Shown in pieces: positions 1 to 6,771 of a stretch of 6,833 nt of DNA. This DNA comes from Candidatus Altimarinota bacterium (GTDB lineage: Bacteria > Patescibacteriota > Gracilibacteria > Absconditabacterales > Absconditicoccaceae). Below the pieces are notes generated by a model. That model saw only the letters and a program-made list of their open reading frames with translations, made no database searches and had not been told where the DNA came from. The stretch's first letter is position 1. Every line of letters starts with the position of its first letter. The stretch is from NCBI GenBank assembly GCA_015489035.1, contig WFMP01000044.1, positions 1-6,833 on the forward strand, written 5' to 3'. The translations under genes were made by a program, and so were the position numbers.

Positions 1-83
1 CTGAAGTTATTTACGGTGCAAAAATCTTTTGAGAAAATGCAAAAGCTATTTGTGTAGATTATGTAGATACAGTAACTCAATAA
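1..83 (+). CDS. Probable major capsid protein, C-terminal fragment (partial, code 25)
   Basis: The frame that starts at base 3 is open from the window edge to TAA at 81-83 and gives the last 26 residues of a protein whose start lies outside the window. The fragment reads EVIYGAKIFGENAKAI and ends VDYVDTVTQ, with one TGA glycine after IF. A 'YGAK(V/I)...' strand close to the C-terminus followed by a short hydrophobic strand is typical of phage coat proteins of the HK97 fold. The position fits: an adaptor and a nozzle gene follow, as in P22 and T7 virion operons. A terminator lies directly after the stop, which suits a gene that must be made in large excess. The capsid assignment is inferred from the short tail and from gene order. 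Other late structural proteins are possible because most of the gene is unseen. Confidence 0.5.
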
Positions 84-88
84 AAAAT

Positions 89-107
89 AAGAGCTTAGGC
101 TCTTTTT
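89..107 (+). terminator. Rho-independent terminator after the capsid gene
   Basis: The sequence shows a 6-bp perfect stem, AAGAGC paired with GCTCTT, around a TTAG loop (89-104), and the 3' arm runs into five T's (103-107). It begins 5 nt after the capsid stop codon. In a genome this AT-rich, a stem with three G:C pairs plus a T tract is unlikely to be chance. It would end or reduce transcription between the capsid gene and the adaptor/nozzle genes, leaving more capsid mRNA than mRNA for the low-copy tail parts. The dose effect is inference. Confidence 0.7.
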
Positions 108-108
108 G

Positions 109-160
109 TATAATAGCTCTTGGTAGTTATTATATAAAAGGATTTTAACACTAATATAAT
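109..160 (+). promoter_or_regulatory. Candidate promoter region with two TATAAT hexamers (weak)
   Basis: The gap between the capsid terminator and the next gene contains TATAAT at 109-114 (preceded by TTTTTG) and again at 155-160. Neither has a recognisable TTGACA-like -35 box at the usual 16-18 nt distance, and such hexamers are common by chance in DNA of this composition. If the second were used, transcription would start almost at the ATG at 165 and give a leaderless mRNA. The location after a terminator makes a promoter plausible, but the sequence alone does not establish one. Confidence 0.22.
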
Positions 161-164
161 AAAA

Positions 165-347
165 ATGATAGAGATGGACTGAAGACCAAACTTTGCTATA
201 AACAGAGATGGTAAAAGATTTGAAAGCAATAAAAGTTGAGTATTAAAGATAGATGAAAAGTTTAAAGAAGTAGCAAAAGCATATTGATTTAAAGAAATTA
301 TAGAAATAGAAGCTCCTAAAAAGAAAACTTTAAAATCTAAAAAATAA
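165..347 (+). CDS. Small 60-aa protein of unknown function between capsid and adaptor (code 25)
   Basis: With TGA as glycine this frame runs from ATG at 165 to TAA at 345-347; the closest in-frame stop upstream is TAA at 135-137. Three of its four glycines are TGA (residues 6, 25, 41) and one is GGT. The protein starts MIEMDGRPNFAINRDG, continues with a charged segment (VLKIDEKFKEVAKAYGFKEI) and ends in a lysine-rich tail (APKKKTLKSKK). It has no signal peptide, membrane segment or cysteines. Another ATG at 174 could be the real start and would remove three residues. A small gene in this place is often a minor head or joining protein in tailed phages, but I do not recognise a family. The stop lies 4 nt before the next start, so it is probably co-transcribed with the adaptor. 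Confidence 0.72.
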
Positions 348-351
348 CTAA

Positions 352-1053
352 ATGAATGTAAATGATATAGTTAACAATGTAAGAACTATGTCTTGAGTAG
401 ATGAAAATTATTACACAGATGAGCTTGCAATAGCTCATTTTAATTTTATTTATCAAGATTTAACAAATGAGATTATAACTGAATTAAAAGAAGATTACTA
501 CTATGATATAGCTATAACTTGATTAGCACAAAATGTAAACAGATATAATATAAAAACAGTTCTACATAATTGAGAAACTAGGGATATAAACAAAATCAAA
601 AATGTATGGATTAAATATAATACTACAGATGAATATTTCACAAAAGTAGAAAGAATAAATACATCTAATTTAAACTATTGACTTGATTATTATGAGAAAA
701 ATCAAACTCAATCAAATCCTGTATTTTATGTAAATTGAAATGATATAACAATATTTCCTACACCTAAAAAAGATAATGTATGATGATTAAAAATAGAAGT
801 TATATATCAACCACTTGACCTTTTAATTACAGATACAGAAGATAGTATAGAAATAAATAAAAGATTTCATAGAACTATAGTTAGTTGAATGTTGCCTTTT
901 GTATATGCTTATAAACAACAACCACAGCTAGAACAAATGAAACTACAAGAATATTGACTTGCTAAACAAAAGATGTTAAAACAACTTAAAAATAGAAATG
1001 AAGAAATAGTTGATATTAGACCTAATGACAATATATCTATTAACCTAAATTAA
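352..1053 (+). CDS. Head-tail adaptor (connector) protein, P22 gp4 / T7 gp11-like (code 25)
   Basis: The gene encodes 233 residues, and its ATG is immediately preceded by an in-frame TAA (349-351), so the start is essentially forced. All nine glycines are TGA. The N-terminal part is helical and acidic. Around residues 123-153 is NPVFYVNGNDITIFPTPKK followed by a strand ending EVIYQPLDL. This matches the usual adaptor pattern of an aromatic strand, 'I-x-(I/L)-(F/Y)-P-T-P', then a strand with 'Y..P..L'. Residues 165-180 (SIEINKRFHRTIVSGM) match the 'l.iperfh..iv.G' helix that follows in this family, and a long helix comes after it. Such proteins form a ring under the portal and hold the tail nozzle. 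The length is slightly above P22 gp4 and T7 gp11. The next gene starts 1 nt after the stop. The family is assigned from pattern memory and has not been checked by a profile search. Confidence 0.72.
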
Positions 1054-1054
1054 A

Positions 1055-3085
1055 ATGCAAAAAATAAGTTTCAAAAAATTTAATTGATGAATAAGTAATG
1101 ATGAAGTTTTATGATTACCTTGAAGTCAAAAAATGATTGAATGAGTAGATATACTTAATCACTCACAATATGTAAAACTAGCAAAATGATTTAATGATGT
1201 AACTTTAAGAAACACAAGATATAATGGAGAAATAGTTGGTAGCTCATACTCTTCTTACTCTACTTTTTTAGAGATATCACAAGATGGTAATATAACAAAT
1301 TTTGAGAATTGGGGGAAGAACTATTTAATACATAGATGATTTTGTAGTAATATTTGAAGAATATATACTTGAACGACTTCTTTTTGATTTATACTTAAAA
1401 ATACTTGAATAATTATTCGGGATTATATTTGAGACTCTTCAACTTTATGAATGATTAACTGATGAGATTGAATAAATACTGACCCTTGATTTGATAATGA
1501 TTGAAATTGGACTATATGAGCTTGATGGACTGTAAATTGAGAATGAGCCCATACTAGTTGAACTGATACTTTAAGTAGAACTTCAACATCTGTTTCTTGA
1601 ACTAAATATAGATTTGAATTATCTTGAAACACTAATGCAGGAAGTTGTGATGTAAAGTTGTGATGAGTAGTTGTTTGAACATTTGATAAAACAAATAATG
1701 AAAAACTAATATTTGAACGGACTGCAACTTGAGATAATGATAAACTTGAATTTGCACCTACAACAGATTTTGATTGATGGATTGATAATAACTACATACA
1801 AAAAGAATTATTTTCAGAGCATTCTCATACTTTACAATGGGACAAATCTCCATACTTAGTTTATTGAAATTATATTTATGTTTGAAACTGAAATAAAATT
1901 ACAAGGATAGATTTAACAGTTCCTACAGTTCCAGTATTTACAGATTTTAGTATAATAAATTGAGATTATACTATAAAATGAATGTCAAGGATTTGAGACC
2001 AGTTCTTTATATATGCTAGTAATGGTAGTAATTCAAAACAATATTTATGGAACTGAGTAGATAAAGAAGCACAAAGAGTTATAACTTGGGTAGATAAACC
2101 TATACAAAATGTAGCAAACTTTGGTAATGTAGATTATGTAATAACAGGAACAGAACATAGACAAACATTAAGTGTAGTAAGTTGATATAGATTACAACCT
2201 TTAATAAATACTAGAGAGTATGTTAATAGTTGGGACAGGATATATTTTAATACTACTTATACAAATAGTGTAGAAACTATTGTAAATAAATTACTTGTAG
2301 CTTGAAATGATTGAGTGTATAGTTATTGAACAGTTATGCCAACTTGATATAGTTATTCTTGACAAATGCAGGCTTTTAGTGATGTATTAAATAAAGAATA
2401 TATATGAATAAATTGAACTATAACAAATATGTTTTTTGATACTACATTATGATATAACTTGTATGTATATTTTAAATGAAACTATAACTGAGTTTATTGA
2501 AATTATAAAGTTCAGTATTATTTACCAGAATGAGATAATAATGCACAGTATATATGAGAATGATACGGAACTACTTGATGGATAGAAACTAAACCTTATT
2601 TTGGAGCTGAATATTCTAATATTAAAAACTTAAATAAATATGTTGTATGATATAAATTAGAAACTAGCACTTACTTATTAACATATATAAAAGATAAGTC
2701 TTATGTAAATATTTATATTACAGATAATAGACAATTTAACGTATGAGATGTGTATAGTTGTAATTGAGTAAATTATACTATAAAGTCAATAAATAATCAT
2801 ATCTTAAATTGTGAAACAAGTTCTGAAGTTAAAATACCAGTAGTTGATACATTTACAAAAGTAAGTTGAACTTGACCGGAAACATTTAAAAATGTTAAAA
2901 TGAGATTGTGATATAGACTATTGAATAAAATAGATGATACTACTAAAAACAAATATACTTGATATATTACAGAAGCAACAAACAAAATAGAGTTTGCTAT
3001 AGAATTAGTAACTACAAATAGTAGAAACAGTCCAAGACTTTATAACTTTGACATTTACTTTGATGAAATAAATCAAGATGACTAA
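1055..3085 (+). CDS. Tail nozzle/stopper beta-propeller-like protein with inserted carbohydrate-binding-like domain (code 25)
   Basis: This is a 676-residue protein. An in-frame TAA at 1046-1048 limits the start to the ATG at 1055. The N-terminus, with FNGGISNDEVLGLPGS and then GVDILNHSQYVKLAKGF, follows the pattern 'F.gGis.d......g......vDi......k...g' of phage propeller-type nozzle proteins (P22 gp10, T7 gp12). Blade-like repeats rich in Tyr, Asn and Gly continue to the end, for example YLVYGNYIYVGNGNKITRID (267-286) and residues 316-332. Residues about 143-243 look like a separate beta-sandwich: DPGFDNDGNWTIGAGW, later SVSGTKYRFELSG, SCDVKLGGVVVGTF, and LEFAPTTDFDGWIDN. About 60 of 70 glycines are TGA. 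The expected role is closing the portal channel and forming the tail tip. It lies between an adaptor and a fibre gene, consistent with a short tail. Two CGG codons (residues 122 and 222) are the only CGN codons in the gene. Confidence 0.68.
1481..1783 (+). other. Carbohydrate-binding-like beta-sandwich domain inside the nozzle protein
   Basis: Codons 143-243 of the nozzle gene encode a segment unlike the surrounding propeller repeats. It opens with GFDNDGNWTIGAGWTVNGEG, then has a 'T-x-S-G-T-K-Y-R-F-x-L-S-G' strand, a 'V-x-L-G-G' hairpin and a final 'L-x-F-x-P-T-T-D-F-D-G-W-I-D-N' strand. This order is the familiar signature of small jelly-roll carbohydrate-binding-like domains in phage tail and fibre proteins, where the last strand binds a structural calcium or packs the sandwich. 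Almost every signature glycine is TGA, so the match also supports the code. Sugar binding is inferred; no ligand-binding residues can be assigned from sequence alone. Confidence 0.6.
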
Positions 3086-3611
3086 CAGAACTAACAAAAC
3101 TAATAAAATAGAGGAAGTTAAAATAGAAAATATAGATAGTTTACAATCAGGAAATAAAACACCTGATTATTCTTATTGAAGAGATGAAGACCAATTAGAT
3201 GCACAAGTAGCTTTAAGAAATTTAAGTTGAGCAAATAGTTATGTTTGAACTGATACAATAAATATGACTGCTTGAACTACTAAAAGCTATGATATTTGAT
3301 TTAAGCCTAAAAAAATAGAAATAAATGCTATAAATACATATTGAGCAAGTTGAAGTATAGCATCTTCTGTTTGATATTCTACTTGAGATAAAGGACATAC
3401 AAACTATTTTCAATATAGTGATTGAGACACAATCCCTTTAACAGCTTCTTATGATGATACAATTATTGTATGAGTTTATCGGAAAGATAGTGGTTGAACA
3501 AAACATTATAATGAATATGAAATGATAAGCATAGACACAAAATGATTTACTTTAAATTGTAAAACTAATGACCAGTGAGATAACATCCATATAATAATTT
3601 CTTGTATTTAG
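3078..3611 (+). CDS. Tail fibre / receptor-binding-like protein, 177 aa (code 25)
   Basis: ATG at 3078 follows an in-frame TAA (3069-3071) and overlaps the end of the nozzle gene by 8 nt, implying translational coupling. Residues 1-50 are polar and lysine/asparagine rich and may be the virion-attachment part. From about residue 55 the protein is beta-rich and Gly/Ser/Thr/Tyr-rich. It contains YDIGFKPKKIEINAI, a 'GASGSIASSVGYSTGDKGH' strand-turn region and a closing ISIDTKGFTLNCK plus DNIHIIISCI. The pattern 'GFkPkki.i.a ... fd..GFTL.....' recurs in C-terminal beta-sandwich domains of phage fibres and host-surface-binding proteins. Fourteen of 17 glycines are TGA. It ends in TAG, backed by an in-frame TAA two codons later (3618-3620). 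The role is inferred from composition, the motif and its place next to the nozzle gene. Confidence 0.55.
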
Positions 3612-3637
3612 TTATTATAAACATATAAAATAAACAC

Positions 3638-3656
3638 TTTATTATTAAATAATAAA
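3638..3656. repeat. Perfect AT-only palindrome just before the large virion gene
   Basis: TTTATTATT (3638-3646) and AATAATAAA (3648-3656) form a perfect 9-bp inverted repeat around one central base. It ends 2 nt before the ATG at 3659, in the only sizeable gap between late genes after the capsid terminator (3612-3658). It could be an operator, part of a promoter region, or a weak RNA hairpin over the start region. With no G:C pairs and no following T tract it is a poor terminator. Chance is possible in AT-only DNA. Confidence 0.35.
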
Positions 3657-3658
3657 AA

Positions 3659-6600
3659 ATGTCTTTTGACCTTAATAAACTAGAACAATTAACACAACAA
3701 TGAAAAGATTTTGAAAAACAATGAAATACTTGATGAGCTGTTTCATTATATCAAAATGCTTATGATTATTGAAAACAGAATTGAGTAAATGAACAACAAC
3801 TTGCTTGATTACAATCAAGAATAACTTCTTTAAATTCTCAAAATAAACCTAAACAAGAAACACAACCTACAAATAACACACAACCTACAAATGTAAATAC
3901 AAATATACAACCTAAACCACAAAACACAAATACACAGACACAACAAAATATACCACAGAATACAATTGTTCCTCAACAACAAAAAACAAACAACACAGCA
4001 CAAAATACAACACAAACAAGCCAAAATACACCTATAAACAGACAAAATACACAAAATACACAACAAATACAAGCACAAGATATACAAACACATCCTGAAG
4101 CTTGAAAATTCCATCAATTATATAAAGCAACTTGATGAGATTGGAATAAAGTAGTTCAAGATAATTCATATTGAGAATTTGCTAAACAAAATCCTAATAA
4201 AATAAATGAGATAAAACAATATTTTGATAAACAAAATCAAACTAATCAAACTAATCAAGATTTAATTTCTCAATCTAATTTTTGAGCTGGGACTACTCCA
4301 GAATATAGACAACAAAGAAATCAACAATTAGTTGATAGTTTTATAAAACAATGAGATTTTAATTATGTTGATGTTTATAATGAGATACAGCACCAACAAA
4401 TATGAGCTAGTAATGCTGATGTAGTTAATACGGTAAATAATTTACAACAAATGTATTTACAAAAAAAGAAAGAAAGTGAATTACAATCAACATTAAATAC
4501 ACCAGCTACTGAATTAGCTAAACAACCACTTACACCAGATGAGAAACAATTTTTACAAACACAAGACCCTAACAAACTTGAAGAAGTAAGAAAAGCAAGA
4601 GATTATCAAAACTTACAAAACTTATATAATAAAAATAGAGATTTACCTTTTGAAAAACAAATAAAAGAAAGTTATTCTAAATTATTAAAAGCAACTGTTC
4701 AAGTTCCAAATCTACAAGAAGAATATAGTAAATTAGTTACTGATAATTGACTTTCACAAGTTTGAACTAAATTAACAGAAGCTAAAAAAAGTGTTCAAGA
4801 AATAAAAGATACAATGGACCATACTTTAAAAGATGTAGAAAAAGAATTTGCTTGAACTTGAGCAACAAGTAGTTTTGTGAGAAGAGAAGCTCAAAAAAGA
4901 TTAGAATGATTACAACAACAATATAAAACAGCAACTAGGACTTATGATGAATATGCTTGACAATATAAACAAATTCAAACTAATATACAAAATCAATTAA
5001 GTTTAAAAGAAAAACAATATCAATATACACAAGCACAACAACAGCAAGCATTTCAAAGACTATGAATAGTTGATAAACTATATCAACAAGAAGTTGCTCA
5101 AAAAGATGCTGTTTTAAATAGATTTCTAAATACAGAAACTCAAAAACAAGCACAAAAAGATGCACTTGCATTATATCAAAATAAAATAAACTATTGATTA
5201 CAAGCTAAATATTGAGATATAAAAAGCTCTAATCCTATAATAAGAAAAATAGCAGTAGAAAATGCAGTTGCTGACACAATGAACCAATTTAAAGGTTGGA
5301 CTTTTCAAAGAAGTCAAGAAAGTATTGTAAGTGATGTCCAAAAATTAGTAGATAAATGAATGAGTTTATGAGATGCTATAAAACAAAATGTAACTGATAA
5401 ACTTCACACTAATCCACAATTTAATAATTGGGCTGCAAATCAAATAATATCACACCAAAACAATACAATAAAAACTGTTAAATTATGAAATACTTGATAC
5501 TACTTCTCTAATTGACAATGGAAACCTATAAATCCACAAATAGAACAAACAAATCAAATACTAGCACAATATAAAGATTGAACTAAATGATGACAATGTG
5601 GACACTTTGTAAATAATGTTTTACAAGCTGAATGATATAAAAAAGTATTTTGAAATAGTTTAGAAAGTAAAAAGGCTCTAATAAATAGTAGAACACCTGA
5701 AGTATGAAGTGTAGCCATAATGAACAGCCCTATGTATCCTAAATATTGACACGTAGCTATTGTTCAAAAAATAAATGCTGATGGTAGTATAGTAGTAAAA
5801 CAAAGTAATGGTGCAGGTAAAGAGTTAATATGAACACAAACTATACATAATCCATCTAAAATACTTTGATATTATAACCCTAATACAAGTGTTTTTAAGC
5901 AATATAGTAATGCTGAAGCATCTAAATATAACAATATGTCTAAATGACAATATTTTAAATTATCTCCATCTGAAAGAAAGAAAGTAGATGAATATAGAAA
6001 CTGGCAACAAAATATTTTTAATAATCCTAAAGTAAATACATTAAGAAAATTAGAAGCTAGTGCTTGATGAAAACAGATGACACAAAGTATGGTTAATAAA
6101 ATAGATATATTCCAACAAGCATATAATAGTGTTTCAACATTAGAAAAACATATACAAGAAGCTAATACTTGACCTATATCTTGAGAATTTACAAAAGCAA
6201 ATTTATGGAATACAAATACTGCCTTAATAAATGCTACAGCTCAAGCAACAATTCCAGTAGTTGCAAGATGAATTTATGGGGAAAAATGAGTATTAACAAA
6301 CGAAGACATAGAAAATTACAAACAAACAATTCCAAGTTTAAACCATACACCTATACAAAATGCTGCTATTTATGAAATGAATTTACATATTCTAAGAAAT
6401 TGACTAATAAATAATCTTACTAATTTAGCAAAATCAAAATATGATGTTTCTTTACAATCTGCAACATTAAAATGATTAAATAAAGATATAAATTTAGAAA
6501 GAGACAAATTAAATAAACAATATAAAGCATATAATCTAAAACATTGAACACATTTCCCTATGCTTAAACATTTAACATTATGATGAGTTATAAACCCTAC

Positions 6601-6766
6601 AACAACTGATAATGTCAATAATAATACAACTAAACAAGATAATATAAACAAAACAGTAGATTTAGCTAAATCAGTAGCAAATATATTTTGAATAAATACT
6701 TGAAATAAGATAGAAAAAAGTAATAATTCAAATATGGTAAATGATGCTTTTAAATTATTTAAATAA
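3659..6766 (+). CDS. Large virion protein with CHAP peptidoglycan-hydrolase domain (code 25)
   Basis: This 1035-residue protein has 51 of 58 glycines written as TGA; the ATG follows an in-frame TAA at 3653-3655. Order of parts: residues 5-45 form a TPR-like helical pair (EKQGNTGGAVSLYQNAYDYG); 60-145 form a Gln/Asn/Thr/Pro linker; 145-600 are mostly helical and Gln/Lys-rich, with coiled-coil-like stretches (about 365-510). Residues 630-742 are a CHAP domain with Cys647 in GGQCGHFVN, His698 in YGHVAIV and Ser716/Asn717 as candidates for the third catalytic residue. Residues 835-925 contain IYGEKGVLTNEDIENYKQTI, a pattern I know from C-terminal regions of other phage virion proteins. The C-terminal tail is Asn/Thr/Lys-rich. 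CHAP enzymes are cysteine amidases or endopeptidases of peptidoglycan. In a virion protein this size the likely job is opening the wall for DNA entry, as an ejection or tape-measure-like component. A lysis role is less likely given the domain architecture and the structural-gene context. Confidence 0.85.
3836..4093 (+). repeat. Low-complexity CAA/ACA/AAT tract encoding a Gln/Asn/Thr/Pro linker
   Basis: Codons 60-145 of the CHAP protein gene use almost only CAA, ACA, AAT/AAC, CCT/CCA and AAA, giving a tract nearly free of T and G on this strand. A 15-base unit, ACACAACCTACAAAT, occurs at 3860-3874 and again at 3878-3892. A second small repeat, AATCAAACT twice and then AATCAA, lies further down at 4235-4258. 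The protein segment is disordered by composition and separates the TPR-like N-terminus from the helical body. Such tracts change length easily by slippage and unequal pairing. Confidence 0.75.
5546..5884 (+). other. CHAP (Cys/His amidohydrolase-peptidase) domain
   Basis: Codons 630-742 of the large virion gene contain the CHAP core in order: helix with GGQCGHFVNNVL (Cys647), PEVGSVAIM strand entering the fold, YGHVAIVQKI strand (His698), a 'D-G-S-I-V-V-K-Q-S-N' strand with a possible third catalytic residue at 716-717, and a final 'I-L-G-Y-Y-N-P' strand. All hallmark positions are present, so the domain is expected to be active. The Cys is followed by Gly-His rather than the more usual Thr-x-(Tyr/Phe), a common variation. 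Most of the glycines in these motifs (644, 645, 683, 697) are TGA; Gly648, directly after Cys647, is GGA. Confidence 0.88.
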
Positions 6767-6771
6767 AAACT

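Noticed and set aside
1055..1120. A programmed frameshift joining the adaptor and nozzle genes, because they are only 1 nt apart.
   Set aside because: Both products are complete at that junction, the nozzle gene has its own ATG with a typical N-terminus, and there is no slippery heptamer followed by a clear structure.
3860..4090. A CRISPR array or other regular repeat array in the CAA/ACA-rich tract.
   Set aside because: Repeats are 15 bp or shorter, irregular, codon-phased and explained by Gln/Asn/Thr/Pro codons; there are no spacers.
4451..4750. A separate 99-aa gene when the standard code is used.
   Set aside because: It is the same frame as the 1035-aa protein (residues 265-363) between two TGA glycine codons, so it is an internal fragment.
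6169..6375. A 68-codon plus-strand frame inside the end of the large virion gene.
   Set aside because: It is in another frame of the 1035-codon gene, in the region encoding the conserved C-terminal segment, and its product looks like out-of-frame translation.
1423..6651. Several 60-95-codon open frames on the minus strand (for example 3830-4117 and 6370-6651).
   Set aside because: They lie opposite long code-25 genes with recognisable domains, have Cys/Leu/Ser/Tyr-rich low-complexity products expected from the reverse of CAA/ACA-rich DNA, and show no family motifs.
1055..6766. Many broken genes, that is, a decayed prophage full of TGA nonsense mutations.
   Set aside because: Disruptions are only TGA, never TAA or TAG, they fall on expected glycines, and frames are otherwise intact over 2-3 kb.
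1055..6766. UGA read as tryptophan (code 4, Mycoplasma-like) or as selenocysteine.
   Set aside because: TGG is used for Trp at typical sites, TGA sits at CHAP and beta-sandwich glycine positions, and roughly 137 sites are far too many for selenocysteine.
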